Assembly (NCBI RefSeq): GCF_030817275.1
Contig: NZ_JAUSZD010000002.1
Span: 7,238,001-7,302,000, forward strand
DNA from: Paenibacillus sp. V4I7
GTDB taxonomy: Bacteria; Bacillota; Bacilli; Paenibacillales; NBRC-103111
Direction: 5' to 3'
Length of the DNA stretch: 64,000 nt
The translations under genes were made by a program, and so were the position numbers. This document shows positions 33,646 to 42,977 of this stretch, one piece after another. Below the pieces are notes generated by a model. It was not told the origin of the DNA. It saw only the letters and a program-made list of their open reading frames with translations, and ran no database searches. Positions within the stretch are counted from its first letter, which is position 1, and the number at the start of each line of letters is the position of its first letter.

Positions 33646-35190
33646 ATGACAGGTTTCAGGGGAATGCGCTTTGTCATGGATCTCATCAAGAGATTCACGC
33701 CTAAGCGAGAAAGCTTGACCGGAAATGAATCAATATCAGACAAGCAGCTGGAAGAATCAACGACAACAACGACGCTAACGGTAATGAAACGACATAAATG
33801 GTCCCTTGCTCTGGGAGTTAGTGCAATCGCGCTAACTGGGATAATTACGTTTACTGGACATCAATATGTAGAAGCAGGCATGGTGAATGTGTACCATGTG
33901 AAGCTGGATGGCCAAGAAATAGGTATTGTAAGTGACAATAAAATTATTGATGAATATAAGCAAAGAAAACCGCAAGAAGTGCAACAAAAATTCCCAGATG
34001 TACATGTCGTGTTGAAAACAAATGGAGTCACCTATGAGTCTGAAAGGGCTTTCAACGTAAAATCTGATGATTCAGCTGTTTTGGCAACACTTGATAAGCT
34101 GCTTGTGCCGCAACCGGTCGGCATTGAATTGAAGGTAGATGGGAAAACCATCGCAATTGTGAAGGATCAGCAGACGGCTGATCAGATTCTTGAACAAGTA
34201 AGTGCACCCTTTGCGCCTAAAGCCAAGGAAACCGCTAAGGTGGCTGTCCTATCAACAGGGTTAGGTGAGGATATCACAACAGCACCATCGGAACTCGAGA
34301 AAGTAGAGTTTATTCAGCAGGTGGATACCAAGGAAGTTCCTATCGAACCCGATGATTTGGCTAAACCGGAAGATGTCGTTAAGAAGCTCAAGACCGGTGA
34401 TGTACAGCCAGCCAAGTATACGGTTGTCGAAGGAGATTGCGTTTCCTGTATCGCGAAGAAATTAGGGATTACGAAGCAATTCATTTATGATAAAAACCCC
34501 GGCATTCAAGATGATAAGCTGAAAATTGGCAACCAACTTGATGTGACGGTGCTCAAACCAACGCTCTCTGTTAAGACAACAGAACGGGTTGTACAGAATC
34601 AGGAGATTCAATACGACACTGAGTATGTGAAAGATGATTCACTTCGCGTAGGTGTTGTTCAACCGATAACCGCTGGGAAGAATGGGCTGAAGAAGGTTAC
34701 GATACAAGTGACGAAGGTCGATGGTTTAATGACCGAAGAGAAGCTTGTGAATGAAGAGATCATTGATAAACCTGTTATGGCTAAGGTGAAAAAAGGAACC
34801 AAAGTCATTCAAGGCGAAGGCTCAGGGAAGTTCGCGTGGCCAGTCATTTCTCCAAGTATTTCAAGTACGTTCGGCGTGCGATGGGGTAAGCTTCACAAAG
34901 GGATTGATATCACAGGCAACAGGAATATCATGGCGGCCGATAACGGCAAAGTCACGGATAGCGGTTATAAATCCGATTACGGCAATTATATCATTATTAA
35001 TCATTTGAACGGTTACGAGACGTTATATGGTCATTTGAGCAAAATCACCACGACCGAAGGTACTATCGTCGAGAAAGGCGATAAAATCGGTATTATGGGA
35101 AGTACAGGCGACTCCACAGGTGTTCACTTGCATTTTGAGATTCACAAAAGTGGCAGTGTGGAAAACCCATTAAAGTATTTAAATCGTTAA
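33646..35190 (+). CDS. LysM-G5-M23 family peptidoglycan endopeptidase
   Basis: This cell-wall hydrolase has its catalytic domain outside the cell. The 514-residue product has a cytoplasmic head and one membrane segment (about 52-70). A LysM-like domain spans about 255-302, with two cysteines in the GDCVSC turn where GDTLS is usual. A G5 domain spans about 305-385. The LytM/M23 domain holds the zinc ligands HKGID (about 417-421) and HLHFE (about 495-499). ATG 33646 follows AAGGGAGA. Its position just before walR suggests control by WalRK, which governs wall hydrolases in relatives; no consensus WalR box was clearly found. Confidence 0.92.
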   Translation: MTGFRGMRFVMDLIKRFTPKRESLTGNESISDKQLEESTTTTTLTVMKRHKWSLALGVSAIALTGIITFTGHQYVEAGMVNVYHVKLDGQEIGIVSDNKIIDEYKQRKPQEVQQKFPDVHVVLKTNGVTYESERAFNVKSDDSAVLATLDKLLVPQPVGIELKVDGKTIAIVKDQQTADQILEQVSAPFAPKAKETAKVAVLSTGLGEDITTAPSELEKVEFIQQVDTKEVPIEPDDLAKPEDVVKKLKTGDVQPAKYTVVEGDCVSCIAKKLGITKQFIYDKNPGIQDDKLKIGNQLDVTVLKPTLSVKTTERVVQNQEIQYDTEYVKDDSLRVGVVQPITAGKNGLKKVTIQVTKVDGLMTEEKLVNEEIIDKPVMAKVKKGTKVIQGEGSGKFAWPVISPSISSTFGVRWGKLHKGIDITGNRNIMAADNGKVTDSGYKSDYGNYIIINHLNGYETLYGHLSKITTTEGTIVEKGDKIGIMGSTGDSTGVHLHFEIHKSGSVENPLKYLNR

Positions 35191-35199
35191 GATGAGATA

Positions 35200-35245
35200 G
35201 AGGCAAGGTCAAACCGGACAACTCGGGGGCCTTGTCTCTTTTTTT
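35200..35245 (+). terminator. Intrinsic terminator after the M23 gene
   Basis: GAGGCAAGG pairs with CCTTGTCTC (35200-35208 and 35230-35238), followed by seven T. Confidence 0.85.
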
Positions 35246-35390
35246 CAAAATATGAAGAATAAGCTTAGGCATAACCGGAATACGCATACTATTTGGTCGT
35301 TCAATATTGATTTGCCTCGATAGAGGTATTCTCACTTGAATGTATGATAAAATAGAGGGTAGTATGCAGGAAATAGACTGACTTTACATG

Positions 35391-35421
35391 CTCGTCCTAG
35401 TAGGACGTAGTCATTTATCCT
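35391..35421 (+). repeat. Hairpin repeat element, copy C (walR leader)
   Basis: CTCGTCCTAGTAGGACG (hairpin CGTCCTAGTAGGACG, 35393-35407), then TTTATCCTTGAG, matches the core of copies A and B. It lies about 20 bases before walR. Confidence 0.55.
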
Positions 35422-35440
35422 TGAGTAGGCGGTGGTAGGT

Positions 35441-36160
35441 TTGTTTGGTAAAATTCTCGTGGTGGATGACGAACAACCGATTGCAGATATTTTGAAATTT
35501 AATTTGGAAAAAGAGGGCTACCAGGTCATCTGTGCGTATGACGGCGGAAGCGCTGTAGAGCTTGCTTTCTCTGAGCAGCCCGATCTGATATTGTTGGATC
35601 TCATGCTGCCTGTGAAGGATGGGATGGATGTGTGCCGAGAGGTTCGCTCGAAGCTGAATACTCCTATCATTATGCTTACAGCTAAAGATACAGAACTGGA
35701 TAAAGTGCTTGGCCTAGAGATGGGCGCAGACGACTATGTGACCAAGCCTTTCGGCACTAGAGAGCTGCTTGCCCGAGTGAAGGCGCACCTGCGCAGACAG
35801 ACGAAAGCGCAGTCGGCTCCAAGCGAGTCTGACACGCAGCGCAATGGAATGCGTATTCATGCCCTGTTTATCGATAACGACATGTACATGGTGTATAAAG
35901 ATGGTACACCACTCGATTTGACGCATCGGGAGTTCGAGCTTATTCAATATTTGGCCAAAAATTCAGGCAAAGTGATGACACGCGAGCACCTGCTGCAGGC
36001 TGTGTGGGGCTTTGAATATTTCGGCGACGTACGAACAGTCGATGTAACGATTCGGCGCTTACGCGAGAAGCTGGAGACGGACCCGAGCCGTCCGGAGTAT
36101 ATTATGACGCGCAGGGGTCTCGGTTACTTAATGCGCAGTCCTAAGGCCGGAGGCTTCTGA
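35441..36160 (+). CDS. walR: Response regulator WalR
   Basis: WalR is the essential regulator of wall metabolism in low-GC Gram-positives. The 239-residue product has a receiver domain (MFGKILVVDDEQPIADILKF, phospho-Asp about 53 in LDLMLPVKDG, TKPFGTREL) and a winged-helix domain (LTHREFELIQYLAKN, VDVTIRRLREKLE) of the OmpR type. TTG 35441 gives the usual WalR start; GTG 35432 is an alternative, and both lie just behind a GGCGGTGG stretch. It precedes walK by two bases and heads the walRK-yycHI-walJ operon. Confidence 0.93.
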   Translation: MFGKILVVDDEQPIADILKFNLEKEGYQVICAYDGGSAVELAFSEQPDLILLDLMLPVKDGMDVCREVRSKLNTPIIMLTAKDTELDKVLGLEMGADDYVTKPFGTRELLARVKAHLRRQTKAQSAPSESDTQRNGMRIHALFIDNDMYMVYKDGTPLDLTHREFELIQYLAKNSGKVMTREHLLQAVWGFEYFGDVRTVDVTIRRLREKLETDPSRPEYIMTRRGLGYLMRSPKAGGF

Positions 36161-36162
36161 GC

Positions 36163-37995
36163 ATGAAGGGCATCCGCTTCTTTCAATCGATTCAAGCGAA
36201 GCTGATTATAATTTATGTCTTACTCATTCTGATCGCGATGCAGCTCATTGGCGTGTATTTCTATAAGACAGTCGAGACGTATTTCAAGAATGACTTTTTG
36301 ACTTCACGCAACAGTCAGGTGACGCTGCTGACCGGCTTTGTAGGGTCGTACCTCACAGGGGATCAGGACAGCAAGAACGCTGCTGAAGGCAAGAAGACAT
36401 ATGCGGATTTGAATGAATTCGTCAGCAATTTATTTTCCATTAATAATGCGGAAATTCAAATTATAGATGCGAACGGGAACGTCATTAGTACATCGGTTCC
36501 TAATCATTTGAAACAAAAAAACACACAGCCGGAAGTCATCAGGGCGCTGCAGGGGATTAAGGATAACCAACGGATCTTCACGGATGAGGATGGTTATCGG
36601 AAGGTCATTATCGCCAAGCCGGTAGGCAGCGGTGCCCGTGTCCTGGGTGCAGTATACATTATAGCTTCCATGGAAGATGTTTATAAAACGATCCGATCGA
36701 TTAACCGCATCCTCATCTCGGGAACCTTGATCGCTCTGGGGCTAACCGCTATTCTTGGTGTGCTTCTTACCAGTACGATTACGAATCCGATCAAAGAGAT
36801 TACGAAGCAGGCGACGGCTGTCGCCGAGGGTAACTTTGATCAACAGGTTATTATTCAAGGGACCGATGAGATTGGACAGCTCGGTCATACGTTTAATTTT
36901 ATGATGAATAGGCTCAAAGAAGCGCTCTCGCTGAATGAAGAAGAGAAGGAGAAGCTCGCTTCGATCTTAACGAATATGAATGATGGAATCATTGCCACGG
37001 ACGATAAAGGTCATGTCATCGTGCTTAACCGCAGGGCGAAGCAGATTCTGCAAACGGAAGAGGAAACGACGCTCGGTCTGGATATATCCGAGGTGCTCGG
37101 TATTCCGATGGACACGATTCGCGGTTTCCTCCAAGGGCATGTTAGTACGACACTGCTGGATATTAATCTCCCCGATGACGATGAGCAGTTATCCGTACGT
37201 ATCACGTTCACGCCGATTCATCGCCGAGGTGAAGGACAGAACGGGATTATTGCGGTGCTGCAGGACGTAACGGATCAGGAGAAGCTGGAGCAGGCGAGGC
37301 GCGAGTTCGTAGCGAATGTGTCGCATGAGTTGCGTACGCCGCTGACGACGATCAAGAGCTATCTGGAAGCGCTCGATGATGGCGCGATCGAGGAGCCGCA
37401 GCTGGCTTCACGCTTTATTAGTGTTACGCGCAGCGAGACGGAGCGGATGATCCGCTTAGTGACGGATCTCTTGCATCTATCGAGGCTTGATTCCAAGCAA
37501 TCGATGATGAGTAAATCCTCGACGCTGGTGAGCGAGATGCTGGAGGAGGTAGCCGACCGGTTCTCCTTCCAGCTGCAGCAGCGGAAGATTCAAATTCTAA
37601 TTCATGTGGAGCAGGGCGTGACCAGTTTGCTGCTCGATCGGGATAAAATTGATCAAGTACTCGACAACCTCGTGTCGAATGCGATTAAGTATACGGGCGA
37701 TGAAGGGGCCATCCGGCTAGAAGCGAGGAAGATCGAGAAGGATGTGCTGGAAATTTCGGTCCAAGATAACGGAATCGGTATTCCGAAGAAAGATTTATCC
37801 CGTATTTTTGACCGATTCTATCGGGTGGACAAGGCACGTTCCCGCAATATGGGCGGTACAGGGTTAGGTCTATCTATTGCCCGGGAAATAGTAAAAGCAC
37901 ATGGCGGCTCGATCATTTTGGAGTCGGAACTGGCACAAGGCACTCGTGTTGTATTCACACTGCCGATTCAGCAAGAGGAGGAAGATGAACTATGA
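36163..37995 (+). CDS. walK: Sensor histidine kinase WalK
   Basis: WalK phosphorylates WalR and responds to cell-wall state. The 610-residue protein has membrane segments at about 12-33 and 183-203 flanking an external Cache/PAS-like domain. A HAMP (about 205-258) and a cytoplasmic PAS (about 265-370) follow. The HisKA is NVSHELRTPLTTIKSYLEAL with His about 388, and the ATPase domain has DNLVSNAIKY, DNGIGIP and GGTGLGLSIAREI. This domain set is diagnostic. The stop overlaps the yycH start by four bases. Confidence 0.96.
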   Translation: MKGIRFFQSIQAKLIIIYVLLILIAMQLIGVYFYKTVETYFKNDFLTSRNSQVTLLTGFVGSYLTGDQDSKNAAEGKKTYADLNEFVSNLFSINNAEIQIIDANGNVISTSVPNHLKQKNTQPEVIRALQGIKDNQRIFTDEDGYRKVIIAKPVGSGARVLGAVYIIASMEDVYKTIRSINRILISGTLIALGLTAILGVLLTSTITNPIKEITKQATAVAEGNFDQQVIIQGTDEIGQLGHTFNFMMNRLKEALSLNEEEKEKLASILTNMNDGIIATDDKGHVIVLNRRAKQILQTEEETTLGLDISEVLGIPMDTIRGFLQGHVSTTLLDINLPDDDEQLSVRITFTPIHRRGEGQNGIIAVLQDVTDQEKLEQARREFVANVSHELRTPLTTIKSYLEALDDGAIEEPQLASRFISVTRSETERMIRLVTDLLHLSRLDSKQSMMSKSSTLVSEMLEEVADRFSFQLQQRKIQILIHVEQGVTSLLLDRDKIDQVLDNLVSNAIKYTGDEGAIRLEARKIEKDVLEISVQDNGIGIPKKDLSRIFDRFYRVDKARSRNMGGTGLGLSIAREIVKAHGGSIILESELAQGTRVVFTLPIQQEEEDEL

Positions 37996-39281
37996 TCGAG
38001 AGTCTGAAATCCATTCTTCTTGTTGTCTTGATTGGGACGAGCTTGTATCAAAGCTTTTATCTAGCTTCGTACAACCCGCCGAAGATAGAGCCTATCCAAC
38101 AAAGTAATTATGTTCAGACGGAGACATTAGGGAAGCAATCGGAGCTGCATGACATGCTATTCCCTGATCAAATTATCGTTCATTTAGGCAATCAGCAGCA
38201 CTCTGTTCTGTATCCAAACAATTACTACTACACACGATTGCTCGATAATATTAAGCAGCGAAGTTTTAAAGGCTTTCGCAAAACGTCGATGTATTTGGTC
38301 AATGTGAACTGGGAAGAAGTTCGAACGAAACAGCAAGGGGTTGAGATTCGGTTCCGGGACGGTATCCCTTTTACCATTCTTCAGCAGCTTCTTCGAATTG
38401 AAGGCGAAATACCGATTGATAATGATAAAATAACGCGAATTTGGATCTACTCCAAGGGCAATAACGAGGATGTTCGTGCTTTCTTCTTTACAGATTCCCC
38501 GGGCGTTGGGTACGAAGTCATCGGGGCCGATTTTACAAGTAAAGACGTGGAAAATTTCGCTGCATTTGGTGATCTGACGAATCTATACAAAACGACAAAC
38601 AGTGGAGATTACTATCTCCCAATAAAGCCGCTTCGACTGCCCAATTATATATTTACTTATAGCTTGCTGACGGCAGACCAATTGAAACAAAGTCTATTCG
38701 TCGATCCTGGCATTACACGTTATCTCAAAGAACGGGATGGTTCTGAAATTTATACGGATAGTAAGCGCGGTTTCCAGTTAAATCGAGATCTGCGGTGGGT
38801 TACGTATTCGGATCCTGTTGCGCCAGTGGAAAGTAAAACAGAGGTATTGGAAGATTTGCAGGCTGGAATCAAATTTATTAATCAGCATATCGGCTGGGAT
38901 GGGAAATATGTGGTTTCCCGCACGCCGCAGAAGCAGTTAATCGATAATCACTCGTTCACGTTCCGACAGTACTATGAATCCTTGCCGATTATTACGCCGC
39001 AGCCGGAGGGCTTTGGTTCTATGAAAATGCAAGTTCAGAAAGGGATTATTTCTGGATTCGAGAGATCGATGATTATTCCCGATTTGAAGACAGTACAACG
39101 ACGTGATTTCGAAATCATGTCTGGTGACGCTTTGGAAGAAAGGCTGCAGTATTATCAGAAACGTTCTAGTATTGTGTCTATTTTCCCGGCGTATCGTCCA
39201 GTAGTAACGGAAAAGACGCTTGTATTGACGGCAACATGGGCTGTTGAACTGCGCGATGGTACGTATGATTATATGGAGTAA
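37992..39281 (+). CDS. yycH: WalK-regulating protein YycH (WalH)
   Basis: YycH and YycI are membrane-anchored proteins that bind WalK and tune its activity. The 429-residue product has one N-terminal membrane segment (about 7-24) and a large extracellular part, in the usual position directly behind walK and overlapping it by four bases. Length matches YycH. It is identified by position and topology plus family resemblance (FTFRQYYESLPIIT near the end). Confidence 0.9.
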   Translation: MIESLKSILLVVLIGTSLYQSFYLASYNPPKIEPIQQSNYVQTETLGKQSELHDMLFPDQIIVHLGNQQHSVLYPNNYYYTRLLDNIKQRSFKGFRKTSMYLVNVNWEEVRTKQQGVEIRFRDGIPFTILQQLLRIEGEIPIDNDKITRIWIYSKGNNEDVRAFFFTDSPGVGYEVIGADFTSKDVENFAAFGDLTNLYKTTNSGDYYLPIKPLRLPNYIFTYSLLTADQLKQSLFVDPGITRYLKERDGSEIYTDSKRGFQLNRDLRWVTYSDPVAPVESKTEVLEDLQAGIKFINQHIGWDGKYVVSRTPQKQLIDNHSFTFRQYYESLPIITPQPEGFGSMKMQVQKGIISGFERSMIIPDLKTVQRRDFEIMSGDALEERLQYYQKRSSIVSIFPAYRPVVTEKTLVLTATWAVELRDGTYDYME

Positions 39282-39316
39282 GCATTTTCCACTTCTGAGG
39301 AAAGGTTGGTGAGATT

Positions 39317-40135
39317 ATGAATTGGAGTCGGGCTAAGACGATTTTGATTTGTTCCTTTTTGATGTTGAATATGATTCTTGGTTTCCAACTTTGGTCCACC
39401 AATCGTTCCAATAAGACGGAAATCGCTTTGGACACATCGAGTACCATAGAAGAGCTGAATCAAGCACTCCGAAATAAAAATATACGGCTAATGGATGAGT
39501 TACCGACGGATCAACCGAAGATGAAAGTCATCACGGTGAAGTACGACGACAATATGAAGCCGGGTGAACTGAAAACGCTAAAAACGCCAATTATCATGAG
39601 CAATCTGCTTGGTAAAGGGGCTAGTAAAGAAGTTCAAGCACAATCTGAGATTCCGAATTTTGGATTATACCAATTAGATTCAGCGATTAGTCGAAATGGT
39701 GTTTATGTGTTCACCCAGCTATATGGCAAGATTCCGCTCTTCGATGTCAAGGTGGAGCTGAGGGAGAAAAATGGAGAAATTACCAGTTACCGTCAAGCTT
39801 ACGTTGAAGTAGAATCAGGAGTAGAGCAGACGGAGCAGAAGTTGATCCCCGCTCAATTAGCTGTTCGCAGCTTAGTGGACAATTATTTGAGTGATGGCGC
39901 CATTATTACGGAAGTCAGACTGGGATATCATGCACCGCCGTATAATTCAGAAACGCAACCGATGTTTCCGCACTGGCGGATTAGGATCGATAACGGAGAT
40001 ATTTATTATTTGCAAGCTTTCAATGGAGCGGTTGAGTCTCCGCAGAAAGGGTCTGAATTGGCACCATTTGGTACACAAGTGAATGGCGCGATAACAACTG
40101 AGAACCCTGGGGACAAGAGCAAGGATAAGAAGTAA
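39317..40135 (+). CDS. yycI: WalK-regulating protein YycI (WalI)
   Basis: YycI is the second WalK-associated membrane protein. The 272-residue product starts MNWSRAKTILICSFLMLN, the characteristic YycI membrane anchor, then has an extracellular domain with LIPAQLAVRSLVDNYLSDG and a YHAPPY block. ATG 39317 follows GGAAAGGTTGGTGAG. It lies between yycH and walJ. Confidence 0.92.
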   Translation: MNWSRAKTILICSFLMLNMILGFQLWSTNRSNKTEIALDTSSTIEELNQALRNKNIRLMDELPTDQPKMKVITVKYDDNMKPGELKTLKTPIIMSNLLGKGASKEVQAQSEIPNFGLYQLDSAISRNGVYVFTQLYGKIPLFDVKVELREKNGEITSYRQAYVEVESGVEQTEQKLIPAQLAVRSLVDNYLSDGAIITEVRLGYHAPPYNSETQPMFPHWRIRIDNGDIYYLQAFNGAVESPQKGSELAPFGTQVNGAITTENPGDKSKDKK

Positions 40136-40200
40136 GCAAGTGTGATAGTCAACAATGGACGGCTAGATGGATGACATGTAGGCATAGAGGAGTAGGGAAG

Positions 40201-41001
40201 ATGGGTATGAGGTTTACGGTACTGTCGAGCGGTTCGACGGGTAATGCGACGGTGGTTGACAATGGTGAAATCAAGCTGCTGATTGATGTGGGATTTAGCG
40301 CCAAGAAGATGGAGCTGTTAATGAAGGAACGTGAGCTCGAGGCGAGCAGTATTGATGCCATTCTGGTCACACATGAGCATTCAGATCATATTAAAGGGCT
40401 TGGAGCACTGGCTCGCAAATATGATTTGCCAATCTACGCGAATGAGAAGACTTGGGAAGAGCTTGATCGTCAGATCGGTGTGATCGCGGAAGGCAATAAG
40501 CGGGTCATGGAAACCGGAGGTATCGAGGAATTCGGTACGCTGCGTGTTGAATCATTCGGAATATCACATGATGCAGCGGAGCCGGTGGGGTATTGCTTTT
40601 ATGAAGGGGAACAGAAGTTAAGCGTTGTAACGGACTTGGGATACATGAGTGAGAAAGTCAAAGAAAAGATTACGGATTCAGATAGCTTGGTACTGGAGAC
40701 AAATCACGATGTGGACATGCTGCGCGTGGGGCACTATCCATGGAGTATTAAGCGTCGCATCCTTGGGGACAAGGGTCATTTATCCAATGAAGCTGCAGGG
40801 GAAGCGCTCTGTGACGTGCTGACGCACAAGACGAAATCCGTCTATATGGCTCATTTAAGCCGTGACCATAATTTAATGGATTTGGCCAGGCTAACCGTGA
40901 ATAACATAGTACAAGAGCGTGCCCCTGAAGCTAAACAGCTGCGGCTGATGGATACATATTTTGACCGCTCTACGAAATGGGATGTATTGGATTCGGAGTA
41001 A
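40201..41001 (+). CDS. walJ: MBL-fold hydrolase WalJ (YycJ)
   Basis: This is a metallo-beta-lactamase-fold protein of the wal operon, linked in related species to DNA repair and division. The 266-residue product has RFTVLSSGSTGNATVV, the metal motif THEHSDHIKG (about 58-67), SHDA and the late SRDHN block. ATG 40201 (or 40207) follows GAGGAGTAGGG; a longer frame lacks such a site. A convergent small gene overlaps its last 32 bases. Confidence 0.92.
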   Translation: MGMRFTVLSSGSTGNATVVDNGEIKLLIDVGFSAKKMELLMKERELEASSIDAILVTHEHSDHIKGLGALARKYDLPIYANEKTWEELDRQIGVIAEGNKRVMETGGIEEFGTLRVESFGISHDAAEPVGYCFYEGEQKLSVVTDLGYMSEKVKEKITDSDSLVLETNHDVDMLRVGHYPWSIKRRILGDKGHLSNEAAGEALCDVLTHKTKSVYMAHLSRDHNLMDLARLTVNNIVQERAPEAKQLRLMDTYFDRSTKWDVLDSE

Positions 41002-41179
41002 GCGCAGCGTCGAGTTCTTTGGATTTGAGCTGGATCTCCTGCGCGGTGATGAGACCCTTATCGATCAGAACTTGAATGAGAGATGAGAGGACGAGGGACT
41101 GGTGGTAGTGGCTATCTTTGAGGTCAGCGAGCTTACCAATCATGTTAATTTCATCAAAATGGGAAGGAATACGGTTCAT
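40970..41179 (-). CDS. Small protein antisense to the walJ 3' end
   Basis: The 69-residue product begins MNRIPSHFDEINMIGKLADL and contains a helical region (YHQSLVLSSLIQVLIDKGLITA). Its ATG at 41179 is preceded by AAAGGAG. It overlaps walJ by 32 bases on the other strand. Function is unknown. The good ribosome-binding site and helical look favour a real gene. Confidence 0.6.
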   Translation of the reverse strand: MNRIPSHFDEINMIGKLADLKDSHYHQSLVLSSLIQVLIDKGLITAQEIQLKSKELDAALTPNPIHPIS

Positions 41180-41303
41180 TCTGAGCAATCTCCTTTATTT
41201 GTATGATTTAAAATTTCAGTTAACTCTAGTATTTCGTTAAGAGATTTGGTTTACTATTATTGTAGGCAAGAAGTGAACGAAACATTCCTGTTTTTTGAAA
41301 TAT

Positions 41304-41356
41304 AACAATACAAGGCAAGATCGAAAAACAATCCAAGATAAAATAAACAATCCAAG
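41304..41356 (+). repeat. Short direct repeats before htrA
   Basis: ACAATACAAG (41304-41313) and two copies of ACAATCCAAG (41328-41337, 41347-41356) lie 46-98 bases upstream of the htrA start, with spacings of 24 and 19. They may be a regulator-binding array. Confidence 0.4.
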
Positions 41357-41401
41357 GCGAGAGCGGCATGGTTTAACCCCCATCAGCGAGGAGGGACCGA
41401 T

Positions 41402-42625
41402 ATGAGTTTGTTTGATGATGATTTTTATTCCACCAAGAGGTCCAGACAGCGCCAGGATTCTTGGCGTCCCAAAGGGACAGGGGCATTCACAAGCTTCGCG
41501 GGTCGCAGACGGAATGTGGCCCTCATTGCTGGCGTAGGCGGAGCGTTGGCCATGCTTTTGCTGATCGGGTTAGTAGGCGGCTTCGGGAAAAGTGACTCGT
41601 CTGAGGCGGCGCTAGCTATACCAGCTTCTGCGGCAATGGCGGAAGCACATCCGATGAACATCAACGATTCGGTCGTGGCGGCAACGGAGAAAATAAAGCC
41701 TGCTGTGGTCAGCGTTATTTCCTCGAAGAAGGATGATAAAGGGCAAGAGAGCGGACTCGGGATCGGCTCGGGTGTTATTTTCGCAAGGAATGGTGATAAA
41801 GTTCGAATTGTGACGAATAGTCACGTTGTTGAGAATGGGAACCAGTTCGAAATTGTTAATTTCCAAGGGGAGCATCGCAAAGCTACTCTTATCGGTCGCG
41901 ATCGGATTACGGATTTGGCTGTACTGGAAGCAGATGGAAAAGACATCAAAGTACTTGCTGAATTTGGCGACTCCGAAACGCTGCGAGCTGGGGAGATGGC
42001 GATTGCAGTAGGGAACCCACTTGGACTTGGATTCTCGCCAACCGTTACCCAAGGTATCATTTCTTCGCCAAAACGAACGATACCGGTTTCGCTGGCACGT
42101 GAAGGCACGGATTATGACTGGGAGATGGATGTTATCCAAACGGATGCGGCTATCAACCAAGGGAACAGCGGTGGACCTCTAGTGAATATTGAGGGCAAGG
42201 TTATCGGAATCAATTCCATGAAGATATCAGATACGGGTGTGGAAGGGTTAGGTTTTGCCATTCCTATTAATAGTGCGAAGCCAATTATTGAGAGCTTGAT
42301 CAAGGATCAAAAGGTGAAAAGACCGTTGATGGGTGTTTCGACGCAGGAACTGCAAGCTTTTAAAGGGACGGATGTATTAAAGCTCCCTGCAGATGTTAAG
42401 ACTGGAGTTATCGTCTTCGATGTGTCGGGACCTGCCAAAGATGCGGGCCTCAAAGCGCAGGATGTCATTGTCCAGTTAGATGACCGCAAAATAGACAGCA
42501 CAATCTCGCTGCGGAAATATTTGTACACCGAGAAGAAGATCGGCGATAAGGTCAACGTGGTGTACTACCGCGGCGGTAAGAAGCTGAGTGCGGTGGTTAC
42601 ATTGGTTGAAGCGATGGATAAGTGA
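41402..42625 (+). CDS. htrA: HtrA-like serine protease
   Basis: This is a membrane-bound quality-control protease of the DegP/HtrA family, the usual downstream neighbour of the wal operon. The 407-residue product has a cytoplasmic head and one membrane segment (about 39-62). The trypsin-like domain carries the triad His141 (TNSHVV), Asp171 (ITDLAVL) and Ser256 (GNSGGPL). A C-terminal PDZ domain spans about 305-400. ATG 41402 follows GAGGAGGGA. Repeats upstream may be regulatory. Confidence 0.95.
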   Translation: MSLFDDDFYSTKRSRQRQDSWRPKGTGAFTSFAGRRRNVALIAGVGGALAMLLLIGLVGGFGKSDSSEAALAIPASAAMAEAHPMNINDSVVAATEKIKPAVVSVISSKKDDKGQESGLGIGSGVIFARNGDKVRIVTNSHVVENGNQFEIVNFQGEHRKATLIGRDRITDLAVLEADGKDIKVLAEFGDSETLRAGEMAIAVGNPLGLGFSPTVTQGIISSPKRTIPVSLAREGTDYDWEMDVIQTDAAINQGNSGGPLVNIEGKVIGINSMKISDTGVEGLGFAIPINSAKPIIESLIKDQKVKRPLMGVSTQELQAFKGTDVLKLPADVKTGVIVFDVSGPAKDAGLKAQDVIVQLDDRKIDSTISLRKYLYTEKKIGDKVNVVYYRGGKKLSAVVTLVEAMDK

Positions 42626-42710
42626 TGAATGATGAAGATACAAGATAAGTGATATTTGAAGAGATACAAGATATGCGTGGACAGAAACATTGCGGATGAG
42701 AGGTACTTGC

Positions 42711-42878
42711 ATGCATGTAGTTTGTAAAGATCATGTAGAAATCGCGATTGATGAGTTTGTTGATGAGTATGAGGAAGCTCCGGACATTGTGGATCTGCAG
42801 AAGACCCACTTCGCTAGTTGGGAGCCGCCGACGCACTGCGAACACTGCAAGGAGTTAGCGCGATTTCTAGTTGTATGA
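42711..42878 (+). CDS. CxxH/CxxC protein (BA_5709 family)
   Basis: The 55-residue protein contains CKDH (about 5-8) and CEHC (about 50-53), the pair that defines this small family found beside htrA and rlmH in Bacillales. It likely binds a metal. ATG 42711 follows GAGAGGT. A terminator overlaps the stop codon. Confidence 0.9.
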   Translation: MHVVCKDHVEIAIDEFVDEYEEAPDIVDLQKTHFASWEPPTHCEHCKELARFLVV

Positions 42879-42903
42879 GGAAGGCGGAGGCCTTCCTTTT
42901 TTG
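42878..42903 (+). terminator. Intrinsic terminator after the CxxH/CxxC gene
   Basis: A perfect 8-bp stem AGGAAGGC-GGAG-GCCTTCCT is followed by TTTTT. Its left arm begins in the stop codon. Confidence 0.9.
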
Positions 42904-42977
42904 TTTGGGTTGGGAGCGGGTCGATCCACACGAACTGGACGAGTTTGATTGGATCAAATGAGGGGAGATTGTCGGAT

